A stretch of 64,000 nt of DNA, taken from contig CAIOSJ010000023.1 in the NCBI GenBank assembly GCA_903860915.1, positions 1 through 64,000 on the forward strand, in the 5' to 3' direction. The stretch comes from an uncultured Actinomycetes bacterium. GTDB taxonomy: Bacteria; Actinomycetota; Acidimicrobiia; Acidimicrobiales; RAAP-2. The notes below the pieces were generated by a model. That model did no database searches, had not been told where the DNA came from, and was given only the letters and a program-made list of their open reading frames with translations. Positions 19,121 through 29,060 of the stretch are shown here, one piece after another. Numbering within the stretch: position 1 is the first letter of the stretch; each line of letters opens with the position of its first letter. Position numbers and translations under genes: made by a program.

Positions 19121-20262
19121 GCCTCGGCGACCGCGGCCTCCACGGCCTTCAGGAGCCGCGCTGAGCAGCCCTGCGCCCCAACCGGCGGCGCGATCTCACT
19201 CACGAGGCGCTCCACGATGCCGTCAAAGATTGCCCCAACGAGCCCATCGCTCATAACGGCTGGTACTCCAAGGTCACCCCCAAGGGCCACACCACTACGT
19301 AGCGGGATTTCGGCGAGCAGGGGAACGACGAGTTCGTCGGCCAGGGAACGACCACCACCGACGCCGAACATCTCGTGGCGCTGACCGCACTCGCAGTCAA
19401 AGCCACTCATGTTTTCAATGACCCCAACAACGCGGACGTTGCTACGTCGAGCAAAGTCCGCTGCTCGGGCCGCCACCCGCTGGGCGGCCAGGGCTGGGGT
19501 TGTCACCACGATGTGCAAGGTCTGAGGCAAAATACGCGCCAGGGTCATTGCGATATCGCCCGTGCCGGGGGGCGTATCGATTATCAGATAGTCAATGGCG
19601 CCCCAGTCGGCATCCTCTACGAATTGGGCCACGGCTTTTTGCACAATCAGGCCGCGCCAGAGGAGGGCTTGTTCTTCTTCCGCCAAAAAACCCATGGAGA
19701 GCACGTGCAGCGACCCCTCGCCACAGGCGAGCACCACCGGCTGCATTTTGCCGCCACGCGCGTCCACCGGGCCCGACACTCCGAGCAGGCGCGGGAGGGA
19801 GAAACCCCAGATGTCGGCGTCGAGAACTCCCACCCGTCGGCCGGTTCGGGCGAGGGCCACGGCCAGGTTCGCGGTGACCGAGGACTTGCCCACGCCACCC
19901 TTGCCACTAGTAATCGCGATCACCGGTGTGCCCGGTGGGATGGAGGTCGTCGGAGCGGACCGCTGGGCCAGGGTGCGAGCGGTCTGCATGAGGGTGGCCT
20001 TGGCCGCGGCGTCCATGGTTCCCATCACTACTTTGACCGAGGACACGCCGTCAACGACGCGAGCCGCTTCGGCCACGTCCCGCTCGATCTGCGCTCGCAG
20101 GGGACAACCAACGGTAGTCAGGGCGATTTCAACAATCGCCGCCCCCGCGTCGTCGACCTCAATCGCGCCCACCATGCCCAAATCGACAATAGATGCACCC
20201 AATTCGGGGTCCACAACGCCCCGCAGTCGGTCCCGTAGGGCGCTGGCGACGGAAGTGCTCAT
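19117..20262 (-). CDS. Mrp/NBP35 family P-loop ATPase (Fe-S carrier)
   Basis: VIAITSGKGGVGKSSVTANLAVALA, LIIDTPPGTGDIAMTL; start at MSTSVASALRD. Confidence 0.93.
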   Translation of the reverse strand: MSTSVASALRDRLRGVVDPELGASIVDLGMVGAIEVDDAGAAIVEIALTTVGCPLRAQIERDVAEAARVVDGVSSVKVVMGTMDAAAKATLMQTARTLAQRSAPTTSIPPGTPVIAITSGKGGVGKSSVTANLAVALARTGRRVGVLDADIWGFSLPRLLGVSGPVDARGGKMQPVVLACGEGSLHVLSMGFLAEEEQALLWRGLIVQKAVAQFVEDADWGAIDYLIIDTPPGTGDIAMTLARILPQTLHIVVTTPALAAQRVAARAADFARRSNVRVVGVIENMSGFDCECGQRHEMFGVGGGRSLADELVVPLLAEIPLRSGVALGGDLGVPAVMSDGLVGAIFDGIVERLVSEIAPPVGAQGCSARLLKAVEAAVAEA

Positions 20263-20352
20263 AGCTTGGACGCTACCGCCCCCAAAGTTTTCGTGTCCAA
20301 ATGCGTACTTCTTCGCTAGCATAAGGACCATACTTCTCACCTAAGGAGAGCC

Positions 20353-20724
20353 GTGACCACTTCAACTACTTCCGTTAGCCTCAGCAAAAAGGCCGACACC
20401 CCCATCGTCTTGACTGACAACGCCATTATTAAGGTCGCTGAGTTGATCGCCACCGAGGCCGCCGAAGAAATTCTGGCGTTGCGCGTCGCCGTCAAGCCCG
20501 GTGGCTGCTCAGGTTTCAACTACGACATGTTCTTTGACTCCGAATTCGCCGCCGACGACATTGTCAAGGAGTTCGGCACGGTCAAGGTCGTTACCGATGC
20601 CGCCAGCGCCGAACTCCTGAATGGTTCGACCCTGGACTTCCAGGACGGACTCCAGGGTGCCGGATTTCACATCACCAACCCCAACGCCACGCGCACCTGC
20701 GGTTGTGGCAACTCCTTCAGCTGA
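20353..20724 (+). CDS. erpA: iron-sulfur cluster insertion protein (HesB/IscA/ErpA)
   Basis: LRVAVKPGGCSGFNYDMFFD, FHITNPNATRTCGCGNSFS. Confidence 0.93.
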   Translation: MTTSTTSVSLSKKADTPIVLTDNAIIKVAELIATEAAEEILALRVAVKPGGCSGFNYDMFFDSEFAADDIVKEFGTVKVVTDAASAELLNGSTLDFQDGLQGAGFHITNPNATRTCGCGNSFS

Positions 20725-20811
20725 TTTCCAGCGTCCCGTGGACGCTGCACTAAGTTCAGGCCAGATGTGTGAAGCCGTGAATAAAAACTCGTCAGTGAAA
20801 CGACTACTCCC

Positions 20812-21615
20812 GTGGTAGAGCCATCCTCACGCGTCCGCGGTTCGCGACGCTCCCCCGAAGAAATCCGCCGCCTCATGGTAGCGACTGGCGTGCAGATGCT
20901 CATAGAGGGTGGTCTTGGTTCAGGCGCTGAGCGCATCACGCTACGGGGGGCCTTTGAGCACCTCGAGAAGGAGCGCGGGATTCGTCTGTACTACGCCTCC
21001 GTACTGGGTCGGGTTTGGAACAGCCAGCAGGAGTTCCAACGTGACGTCGCCGTAGCCGTTGCCTCTATCGACGGCAGCGCTTCGGAATCCGAAGCCACCA
21101 TCGCGGGTTTTCTCAACATTCTTCGCAAGAGCGACCGCAGCACTATCGAGGGTCGCTGGCGAGCAATCAATCGCTTCTGTCTGTACGTCGGCGAAGCCAG
21201 TTTGAACGACCTCGTTGAGTCACCCACGTGGCCGATCTGGTTAGGAATCTGGGCCGTCTCCTCGTCGAACCGCAACACCCCCGATAACGACCTCGTGCGT
21301 ACTGCGTTGGCTAAGAGTTACCAGGGTCTCACCGCTAATTATGAATTCGCCTTCGATTGGGTGATCAGTTTGCTCGGCCTGCGCGTGAAGGCACCCCTCA
21401 CCACCGCGCACCTCGCTACGGCTATTTCTGCTCTAGCCGAGGGCTGCGGCCTTCGCGACGCTCTTCAGGAGTCACAGGTGCGGGGCATCAAACTGCCCAC
21501 CGGGAAGAATGGTCGCAAGGAATCCTGGACCATATTCGGTGTCGGCCTCGAGGCCCTGTGTCACCACTTCTTCGAAGAAATTCCCGACTGGGAACCGTCA
21601 GAACTTAATTTCTAG
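20812..21615 (+). CDS. TetR-like DNA-binding regulator / hypothetical
   Basis: N-terminal HTH-like RRSPEEIRRLMVATGVQMLIEGG...GAFEHLEKERGIRL; divergent. Confidence 0.5.
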   Translation: MVEPSSRVRGSRRSPEEIRRLMVATGVQMLIEGGLGSGAERITLRGAFEHLEKERGIRLYYASVLGRVWNSQQEFQRDVAVAVASIDGSASESEATIAGFLNILRKSDRSTIEGRWRAINRFCLYVGEASLNDLVESPTWPIWLGIWAVSSSNRNTPDNDLVRTALAKSYQGLTANYEFAFDWVISLLGLRVKAPLTTAHLATAISALAEGCGLRDALQESQVRGIKLPTGKNGRKESWTIFGVGLEALCHHFFEEIPDWEPSELNF

Positions 21616-21727
21616 ATCCCTCGCCTGACAGTTACTTTCTCCTTCGCCCCTGGGGTCCTCGTGACGGCTTCCTCGACCGCGTGGCTAACGTGGAGGGGTA
21701 GTTCACTACTGAGAGAAAGAAGCCCTC

Positions 21728-22093
21728 ATGAGCGCTCCCGTTGGTCCCTATTCCCCCTGGCGTCGCGCCGGTGACTTCGTCATCCTCTCGGGACAACTCG
21801 GTCTCGTCCCCGGTGACAATGGCCCAGAATTCGTCCCCGGTGACGCCGCCGATCAACTCCGCCAAGCCCTCCTCAACGCGAAGGCCCTGCTCGCCGAAGC
21901 GGGAGCCACCCTCAACGACGTGGTGAAGGCCACCCTCTTCCTCGTGGACCTCGCGGACTTTACGACCTGTAACGACGTCTGGGTGGAGTTCTTCGACGCC
22001 CCGCGACCGACCCGCTCGACGATTCAAGTAGCGGCCCTGCCCATGGGTGGTCGCGCCGAGGCCGAACTCTGGGCCTACACCCCGACGAACTAG
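21728..22093 (+). CDS. RidA/YjgF family protein
   Basis: GPYSPWRRAGDFVILSGQLGLVPG...VVKATLFLVDLADF...RPTRSTIQVAALPMGGRAEAELWA. Confidence 0.92.
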   Translation: MSAPVGPYSPWRRAGDFVILSGQLGLVPGDNGPEFVPGDAADQLRQALLNAKALLAEAGATLNDVVKATLFLVDLADFTTCNDVWVEFFDAPRPTRSTIQVAALPMGGRAEAELWAYTPTN

Positions 22094-22794
22094 TCCTCGT
22101 CGTCGGACCAGTTGCTGGTCAAGGAGAATTTGTAACCCACCGAGCGGATGGTCGCAATCAAGTGGGCGTGCTCTTCACCGAGCTTCGCGCGCAGTCGACG
22201 CACGTGCACGTCCACGGTGCGCGCCCCGCCGTAGTACTCGTAACCCCAGACGCGATTCAGCAGGGTCTCCCGGGTAAACACCCGGTGCGGGTTGGTCGCG
22301 AGAAAACGTAAAAGTTCGTACTCCATGTAGGTCAGGTCTAAGGTGCGTCCCGCAATGGAGGCCTGATAAGTCTCCAGATTGATCAGTAGTCCACCGAGGT
22401 CGACGAGGGCGGTGCCGCCCTCGTGGCCCGCTCGACGCAAGCGGTGCCGCAGGCGCGCGGCCATTTCGTTGACGTCCAGGGGAGTGAGAATAAAGTCGTC
22501 GAAGAGATCTTCACGAAAGGTGAGTTCGTCGACTTGGTGAGGATCGAGAATGACCATAATGGGACTGAGCGACTTTTCGCGAGCGCGTAGTTGACGACAG
22601 AGCCCCATGGCGTCGGTCATCGACATGGTCGAGGCGTCGACCACCGCCCCCGAAAATCCCTCGGAGGGTTCTGCGCGCGCAATATCATCTAAGCGACCCG
22701 TCGCACTGACGACGCAACGTATTCCGACCAGCGTGAAGGCCTTGAGCAGGGGGCCGTCACAGGTCGGTACGCAGAGCAGGGTGTCGAGATTCAC
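22090..22794 (-). CDS. OmpR-type winged-helix response regulator, GlnR-like by position
   Basis: LDLTYMEYELLRFLATNPHRVFTRETLLNRVWGYEYYGGARTVDVHVRRLRAKLG; GTG start overlaps the glutamine synthetase stop. Confidence 0.85.
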   Translation of the reverse strand: MNLDTLLCVPTCDGPLLKAFTLVGIRCVVSATGRLDDIARAEPSEGFSGAVVDASTMSMTDAMGLCRQLRAREKSLSPIMVILDPHQVDELTFREDLFDDFILTPLDVNEMAARLRHRLRRAGHEGGTALVDLGGLLINLETYQASIAGRTLDLTYMEYELLRFLATNPHRVFTRETLLNRVWGYEYYGGARTVDVHVRRLRAKLGEEHAHLIATIRSVGYKFSLTSNWSDDED

Positions 22795-24086
22795 AGCAGG
22801 GGGAGGTAGCGCTCGAGTTCGAAGGGGGTTACTTCTGAGCGGTACGAAGCCCACTCCGCTCGCTTGTTACGCAAGAACCACTCGACGAGGTGCTCACCTA
22901 AGGTTTCGTGCAGCAATTGCGAACGCTCCATCAACTCCGTGGCTTCCGCCAGGGAACGCGGCAGGTAGGTGGTGGCCTGGCCCTCGGCCGGGAGTTCGTA
23001 GCCGCCCTCAATGCCCCGCAGACCCGCCGCCAAAATCACGGCGAAAGCCAAGTAGGGATTGGCGGCCGGATCGGGAGCGCGGTATTCCACGCGGGTGGAG
23101 TCGAAGCGACCCGTCTTCACCGTGGGAACGCGCACCAGGGCGGAGGGTTCGAAGCGGGCCCAGGCCGCACTCACCGGTGCTTCGTGGCCGGGCACCAGAC
23201 GCTTATAGGAATTCACCCACTGGTTGGTAATTGCCGTAATTTCCGGTGCGTGGTGCACCAGTCCGGCGATGAATTGTTGGGCCACCACCGACAGGCCGTA
23301 GGGACCGTCACCGATGAAGGCATTGGTGTCTTCACGCCAGAGCGACACGTGAGTGTGCATGCCCGAGCCCTGCTCGTGCGAGAGTGGCTTGGGCATAAAG
23401 CTGGCGGCGATATTGCTCTGACGCGCGAGTTCTTTGATCACGTGTCGAACGGTCATCACGGTGTCGGCCATGGTGAGTGCATCGGTGTAGCGCAGATCGA
23501 TTTCGTGCTGACCGGGGGCGTCTTCGTGTTGGGCGTGCTCGACTCCGATACCCATCTCCTCGAGGGTGAGCACGGTGCGACGGCGCAGCTGACTCGCGGT
23601 GTCGTCCGGTAGAAGATCAAAGTAGCTACCGCGGTCCACCGGGACCGGCGGCGCGGAGGTCTCGAGAGAATTGAAGTAGAAGTACTCCATCTCGGGGGCG
23701 ACAAAAAAGGTGTAACCCCGCGTGCGGGCCTCGTTTAGGACGCGACGTAGCTGCTGGCGGGGACAACCCTCAAAGGGCGTCCCGTCGATCTTGACGATGT
23801 CACAAAAAACGCTGGCCACGCCCGAGCCCTCGGCGTGCCATGGCAGGAGCTGGAAGGTGGTGAGGTCGGGACGGGCGAGGACGTCGGACTCTTGACCTCG
23901 TGAAAATCCGTCGATGGCGCTACCGTCAAAGGTCATACCCTCGTCTAGGGCGTCCGCGAGTTCAGCCGGGGTGACGTGAAAGGCCTTGTGTCGACCCAGC
24001 ACGTCGGTGAACCAGAGTTGCACCATGCGAATGCCGCGCTCTTCCACCGTTCGCAGAACGTACTGGGCTTGATTTTGCATATTCAT
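22791..24086 (-). CDS. glnA: glutamine synthetase, type I
   Basis: FTDVLGRHKAF, FDGSAIDGFSR, FVAPEMEYFYF, KPLSHEQGSGMHTHVSLW, NSYKRLVPGHEAPV, RVEYRAPDPAANPYLAFA. Confidence 0.94.
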   Translation of the reverse strand: MNMQNQAQYVLRTVEERGIRMVQLWFTDVLGRHKAFHVTPAELADALDEGMTFDGSAIDGFSRGQESDVLARPDLTTFQLLPWHAEGSGVASVFCDIVKIDGTPFEGCPRQQLRRVLNEARTRGYTFFVAPEMEYFYFNSLETSAPPVPVDRGSYFDLLPDDTASQLRRRTVLTLEEMGIGVEHAQHEDAPGQHEIDLRYTDALTMADTVMTVRHVIKELARQSNIAASFMPKPLSHEQGSGMHTHVSLWREDTNAFIGDGPYGLSVVAQQFIAGLVHHAPEITAITNQWVNSYKRLVPGHEAPVSAAWARFEPSALVRVPTVKTGRFDSTRVEYRAPDPAANPYLAFAVILAAGLRGIEGGYELPAEGQATTYLPRSLAEATELMERSQLLHETLGEHLVEWFLRNKRAEWASYRSEVTPFELERYLPLL

Positions 24087-24110
24087 ATTCTCGCACCTCG
24101 CGTGGGGGAC

Positions 24111-24159
24111 AAAAAAAAAACGAATGGTCCCGTCACCACGAAGGCAACGGGACCATTCG
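24111..24159 (-). terminator. intrinsic terminator downstream of the GSII gene
   Basis: Perfect 13-bp stem CGAATGGTCCCGT...ACGGGACCATTCG followed on the minus strand by T10. Confidence 0.9.
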
Positions 24160-24172
24160 CTTCGAACTGAAA

Positions 24173-25294
24173 TTACTTGCGAGCAGTCGCCTTCTTGGCT
24201 GGTGCTTTCTTCGCAGCAACCTTCTTGGCTGGTGCTTTCTTCGCAGCAACCTTCTTCGCGGCTGCCTTCTTGGCCGGAGCCTTAGTCGCGGCACTAGCGG
24301 CGCCACAGATGGTCTCGACCATCAGACGGGTGACGGTGTAGGGGTCCACGTTGGCGTTGGGACGACGGTCCTCGAGGTAACCACGCTGATCACGTGCCAC
24401 ACCACCGGGGATGCGTACCGACGAGCCACGGTCCGAAACGCCGAAGGAATAGGTGTGCCAGGGGGCGGTCTCGTGAGCGCCGGTCAGGCGGTCCTTGATG
24501 CCGTCACCGTAGTTCTCCACGTGCTCGAGCACTCGCGTACCGAGGGCCTCACAGCCGGCGATGATGGCTGACCAGCCACCGACCGCACGCATCTGCTTGG
24601 TCGAGAAGTTGGTGTGTGCACCCGCACCATTCCAGTCACCGTGAATGGGCTTGGCGTCGAAGCTCACGTCAACTTCAAAGTCTTCGGCGATACGCTCGAG
24701 CAGCCATCGAGCGATCCAGATCTGGTCGGCCACTTCGACGGTGCCGAGGACGCCAATCTGGAACTCCCATTGACCCATCATCACTTCGGCGTTAGTGCCC
24801 TCGATGCCGAGTCCGGCGCGTAGGCAGGCCAGCGTGTGGGCTTCGACAATGTCACGGCCGGGCATCTTCGCGCCGCCGACACCGCAGTAGTAGGGGCCCT
24901 GCGGGGCGGGGTAGCCCACGTCGGGCCAGCCGTAGGGTCGGCCGTCCTGAAAGAAGGTGTACTCCTGCTCGATACCAAACATTGGCTCAAAGCTGGCGTA
25001 CTGCTTGGCCACCTTCGCGGCCGCGTGACGGGTGTTGGTCACGTGGGGGGTCATGTCGGCGTTGAGAACTTCGCACATCACGAGGATGTCGTTCGGACCA
25101 CGGAGCGGGTCAGGGCAGGTGAACACCGGGATCAGCACGCAATCGGAGAAGTTCCCGCTGGCCTGATTAGTGCTGGAACCGTCGAAGCCCCAGATTTCCG
25201 GCTTCTTGCCGTCCTTGACAATGCGCGTCTTCGAACGTAGCTTGCGCGTGGGTTCGTTTCCGTCAATCCAGATGTATTCGGCCTGGTACGCCAC
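24173..25294 (-). CDS. glutamine synthetase type II (GSII) with Lys/Ala-rich C-terminal tail
   Basis: EYIWIDG, EIWGFDGSSTNQA, FGIEQEYTFFQDGRPYGWP, GPYYCGVG, GAGAHTNFSTKQMR, SVRIPGGVARDQRGYLEDRRPNANVDPY; tail KAPAKKAAAKKVAAKKAPAKKVAAKKAPAKKATARK. Confidence 0.94.
   Translation of the reverse strand: MAYQAEYIWIDGNEPTRKLRSKTRIVKDGKKPEIWGFDGSSTNQASGNFSDCVLIPVFTCPDPLRGPNDILVMCEVLNADMTPHVTNTRHAAAKVAKQYASFEPMFGIEQEYTFFQDGRPYGWPDVGYPAPQGPYYCGVGGAKMPGRDIVEAHTLACLRAGLGIEGTNAEVMMGQWEFQIGVLGTVEVADQIWIARWLLERIAEDFEVDVSFDAKPIHGDWNGAGAHTNFSTKQMRAVGGWSAIIAGCEALGTRVLEHVENYGDGIKDRLTGAHETAPWHTYSFGVSDRGSSVRIPGGVARDQRGYLEDRRPNANVDPYTVTRLMVETICGAASAATKAPAKKAAAKKVAAKKAPAKKVAAKKAPAKKATARK
24176..24285 (-). repeat. 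repeat-encoded AK-rich tail in the GSII gene
   Basis: CTTCTTGGCTGGTGCTTTCTTCGCAGCAAC occurs as tandem near-identical units on the + strand. Confidence 0.85.
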
Positions 25295-25441
25295 GTGTAC
25301 TCCTTCGTTTTGGTAGGTGCGTCATCTTGCGACGCCCCCATAGTTTGCCGTATGAACGACCCCCCGTGCCCTCAATTGCGTTAACGGCGTATGAATATCG
25401 ACACCATCTCCCTCGTGTCGACGCGCCGGTAGGCTCGGCGC

Positions 25442-27148
25442 GTGCCTACCCTGCGACTTGCTCTCGCCCAGATGAACGCCACGGTGGGTGCCCTCGAGGT
25501 CAACGCTGCTGCTGTCTCCTTGTGGCGCACGCGGGCGGCGGACGCGGGCGCTCATCTCCTGATTACCCCCGAACTCGCCCTGACCGGATATCCGCCAGAG
25601 GACCTCTTATTGAAGGAGGGCTTCTTACGCGCCGCGGGCCAGAGACTTGACGCCCTCATTGCCGAAACCAGTCCCACCGCCCTCGCGGTCGGCACCGTCG
25701 TGCACAACGATTTTCCCGGGGTCGAACTCGCCCCCCGGACCGACACTCGACGCAGTCCCGCCGGGCTCGCCAACGCCATCGTGGTGGCCTCTGGTGGAGA
25801 ACTGCTGGGTGTCACCACCAAGCGACACCTTCCCAACTACGACGTCTTTGACGAGCGGCGTTACTTTCAGCCGGGCGTCGGTGCCGTCTCGCTCACCACC
25901 ATACAGGGCGTAAAAATTGGTTTTCTGGTCTGCGAGGACATCTGGGTGGACGAGGGACCCGCCCGTGACGTGGCCGCCGCCGGGGCGCAGGTCATCGTGG
26001 TCGCCAACGCCTCCCCCTACGCGCGCGGGCGTAGGGCCGAGCGCGAAGCGCTCCTGGTGCGCCGGGCACGAGAGACCGGCTGTGTTCTCGTCTACGTCAA
26101 CCTGGTTGGTGGTCAGGACGAACTGGTCTTTGACGGTCAGAGTGTCGTCATCGTCCCTGGGGCCCAGGGCGTCGTGGCTCGCGCCTGCGCCTTTGGTGAA
26201 GAGCTGCTCATTGTGGACATTGAGAGCACCGGCGAAGACGGTGCTTCCCTCGTCGTCACCGGAGTAGTCGCCGACCTTCTAGAGCCCGCCGCCGAGGTCT
26301 ACGAAGCGCTGGTAACCGGTACCCGTGACTACTTGGCGAAGAACGGATTTAGTTCCGCCATTCTCGGTCTCTCCGGGGGGGTGGACTCGGCCATCGTGGC
26401 CACCATCGCTACTGACGCCATAGGCGCGGATCGGGTGAGCGCCTTCGCCATGCCCAGTCGTTATTCGAGCGACCACTCGCTATCGGACGCCGAACTGCTC
26501 GCCGCGAGTCTGGGCATTCAACTCACGACGCTGCCCATCGAAGCCACCCACAGTGCCCTCGCGGCTACTTTGACCCCGGTGCTCACGACCGAGCCGGTCG
26601 GACTCACCGACGAAAATCTGCAGTCGCGCATTCGAGGTGTCCTACTCATGGCTCTTTCCAACGCCACGGGGGCCATTGTTCTCACCACCGGGAACAAGTC
26701 TGAAATGGCCACTGGATACTCCACCCTCTACGGCGACTCGGCCGGTGGCTTTGCGGTTATCAAGGACGTCCCGAAGACCCTCGTCTACCAACTATGTGAG
26801 TGGCGCAACCAGTTGGCCGCCCTTCGTGGCGAAACACCCCCCATCCCCCGAAATATTCTCGACAAGGCACCATCCGCCGAACTACGACCCGACCAACGTG
26901 ACGACCAGTCCCTCCCCCCCTACGACGAACTCGACCCCCTACTCGAGGCCTACGTCGAAGGAGACGCCACCGCCAACGAACTCATCGCGCGTGGTCACGA
27001 CGCCGACCTGGTTCGTCGCATCGTGCAGCTCGTTGATCGCAGTGAGTACAAACGACGTCAAATGCCCCCGGGGGTGCGCATCACGCGCAAGGCCTTCGGC
27101 AAGGATCGCCGACTGCCCATTACCAACGGCTTCCGGGAGACCACGTGA
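25442..27148 (+). CDS. nadE: glutamine-dependent NAD+ synthetase
   Basis: Nitrilase domain (ITPELALTGYPPEDLLL, GFLVCEDIW) and synthetase domain (LGLSGGVDSAIVATIA, TTGNKSEMATGYSTLYGDSAGGFAVIKDVPKT). Confidence 0.97.
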   Translation: MPTLRLALAQMNATVGALEVNAAAVSLWRTRAADAGAHLLITPELALTGYPPEDLLLKEGFLRAAGQRLDALIAETSPTALAVGTVVHNDFPGVELAPRTDTRRSPAGLANAIVVASGGELLGVTTKRHLPNYDVFDERRYFQPGVGAVSLTTIQGVKIGFLVCEDIWVDEGPARDVAAAGAQVIVVANASPYARGRRAEREALLVRRARETGCVLVYVNLVGGQDELVFDGQSVVIVPGAQGVVARACAFGEELLIVDIESTGEDGASLVVTGVVADLLEPAAEVYEALVTGTRDYLAKNGFSSAILGLSGGVDSAIVATIATDAIGADRVSAFAMPSRYSSDHSLSDAELLAASLGIQLTTLPIEATHSALAATLTPVLTTEPVGLTDENLQSRIRGVLLMALSNATGAIVLTTGNKSEMATGYSTLYGDSAGGFAVIKDVPKTLVYQLCEWRNQLAALRGETPPIPRNILDKAPSAELRPDQRDDQSLPPYDELDPLLEAYVEGDATANELIARGHDADLVRRIVQLVDRSEYKRRQMPPGVRITRKAFGKDRRLPITNGFRETT

Positions 27149-27654
27149 GCAACCGGGACGCCGCCTTTCTCGCTCGATGCTTTGATGGTCTCTACGAGGC
27201 CTGTGGTCGAGGAGCACTCACGTGTAGCGACGACGCCATCGTCGTTTTTCTCCACGAATTTTCCCGCCGCTGCGGCGCGGTGGTGCACGAGCTCGATGAT
27301 CTCAGTGACGGTCGTGAAGGAGTATTTCCCCTGCCGGTCATCACTCAGGTGCTCGACGAGGCCCTCGCCTACGACCCCGGTGGTCTCCTCGCGCTCTACG
27401 CCATCTCCATGGTGCTGGGGCCCCGACTACTGATCTCACTGCGCGACGTCGTGACCGAGCACGCCGACACTGCGCTCCGAGAAATCTGCCAGGCGGCGGC
27501 CAGCACACTGGTCACCCAGCTTCGCCACCTCGCCACCATCGCGTCCGCCCGTGGTCCCGTCCACGACCAGGAGTGGCAGGGGCGAGCGACTTCGTTCACG
27601 ACTCTGCTCGAGAACGAGGGCTACGCTGAAAGTTTTGTGAGAGGAACCAAATAA
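27145..27654 (+). CDS. hypothetical protein
   Basis: 169 aa, overlaps the nadE stop by 4 nt and is followed directly by the SDR gene. Confidence 0.6.
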   Translation: MSNRDAAFLARCFDGLYEACGRGALTCSDDAIVVFLHEFSRRCGAVVHELDDLSDGREGVFPLPVITQVLDEALAYDPGGLLALYAISMVLGPRLLISLRDVVTEHADTALREICQAAASTLVTQLRHLATIASARGPVHDQEWQGRATSFTTLLENEGYAESFVRGTK

Positions 27655-28457
27655 TGACGAAGAAAACAGTTCTCGTTACGGGGTGTTCCAGCGGTATCGG
27701 ACGCTCCGTCGCCCTCGAATTCACGCGCCGGGGCTACGAGGTCACCGCGAGCGCCCGACGCCTCAGTTCCCTCGAGGGGCTCGACGTGGCCCACCACCTC
27801 GCCCTCGATGTTGACAGCGATGCTTCCGTGGCCGCCGCCATCGCGGCGCTTGGTCCACTCGATGTACTGGTGAACAACGCGGGCTTTGGTATCGAGGGTT
27901 CGGTCGAAGAGGTACCCCTCGACGACGTGCGCCGGGCCTTCGAAACAAACTTCTTCGGCGCCGCGCGCATGATTCAGGGCGTGCTGCCCAGTATGCGCGA
28001 GCGCAGCACTGGTCTCATCATTAACGTCACCTCCATCGCTGGCATCGCGGCGCCACCCCTAGCTGGCTACTACGCGGCCACCAAGTTCGCCCTCGAGGCT
28101 CTGTCCGAGTCACTCTCCATTGAAGTCGGTCACTTCGGCGTCAAGGTGATGATCGTCGAACCCGGTGGTGTCGCCACCGAATTTGGTAACAACATGGTGG
28201 ACTTTCGCGACCGACCTGGTCCCTACACCCCCTTGGCTGAACAGTGGGCCGGCGCCATGGTCACCCTGCGCGGCGGCCAGGCCTCACCGGGACCCGACAG
28301 TGTCGCCGTCGCGCTCTGTGACGCCGCGGAGCAGGAGAACCCGCCCCTACGCCTGCCGGTGGGAACCGACGCCGAGCTCATCGCCACGACGCGCGCGGCG
28401 CTCAACACCACGGACTTTCAAAACGCCATTCGTGACGTTCTTAAAATTTCTTGGTAG
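27654..28457 (+). CDS. SDR family oxidoreductase
   Basis: VLVTGCSSGIGRSVALEF, LVNNAGFGIEG, YYAATKFALEALSESLSIE. Confidence 0.95.
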   Translation: MTKKTVLVTGCSSGIGRSVALEFTRRGYEVTASARRLSSLEGLDVAHHLALDVDSDASVAAAIAALGPLDVLVNNAGFGIEGSVEEVPLDDVRRAFETNFFGAARMIQGVLPSMRERSTGLIINVTSIAGIAAPPLAGYYAATKFALEALSESLSIEVGHFGVKVMIVEPGGVATEFGNNMVDFRDRPGPYTPLAEQWAGAMVTLRGGQASPGPDSVAVALCDAAEQENPPLRLPVGTDAELIATTRAALNTTDFQNAIRDVLKISW

Positions 28458-28968
28458 CGCTCGGTTCTATCCAGTAGCGGCGGAAGGCCTCGCCACCCGT
28501 CTCGTTTCCGACAACTACGGACTCTAAAACTCCGCCGCAGCTTTCAATAATCTTCTGCGATCCGAGGTTGGCGTCATCGCAGGTGAGTAGCACCCGCTCG
28601 ACGCCCTGATCGGTGGCGTGCTCGAGGGCGAGCCGCAAGATGGCTGTGCCGTAACCGCGTCGGCGATGCTCGGTGCGTACCTGGTAGCCAATGTGACCAC
28701 CGGCGTAGGCTAGGTAGTCGTTGAGGGCGTAGCGAATTGACACCCGACCCACGAGCTCGTCGTCGACCACCGCCGCGAGAAAAGCGGCCGGTACTCGACC
28801 TTCTGCCAACTCGCGTCCCCGACGTTCATTCTCGAGTTGTTCGAGGTAGGCCGCCCACGACAGCTCGTCTGAAAAATTCAAAAGAAACTCCTGATGGCCG
28901 CCTTCAGCGTGGGCCGAGCGGGCGGCGGTCTCGTCCTCCAGCGCTAGTGGTCGAAGCTTGAGCGACAT
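28441..28968 (-). CDS. GNAT family N-acetyltransferase
   Basis: GHIGYQVRTEHRRRGYGTAILRLALEHA, VLLTCDDANLGSQKIIESCGG. Confidence 0.92.
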   Translation of the reverse strand: MSLKLRPLALEDETAARSAHAEGGHQEFLLNFSDELSWAAYLEQLENERRGRELAEGRVPAAFLAAVVDDELVGRVSIRYALNDYLAYAGGHIGYQVRTEHRRRGYGTAILRLALEHATDQGVERVLLTCDDANLGSQKIIESCGGVLESVVVGNETGGEAFRRYWIEPSATKKF

Positions 28969-29060
28969 GGTCTCAGCGTATCGTTGCCACCCCGGGAGCC
29001 GAGGTGGTCGCGTCCTTCCCCGCGCCCTCGGTAACCTCGTCAGGGAGACAACGGGGGAAC

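Noticed and set aside
19375-20344. Long + strand ORFs antisense to mrp
   Set aside because: High-GC shadow ORFs with low-complexity Arg/Pro/Ser content; the Mrp frame is unambiguous
24176-24285. Tandem repeats considered as a CRISPR-like array
   Set aside because: Repeats are coding (AKK tail), contiguous and without unique spacers
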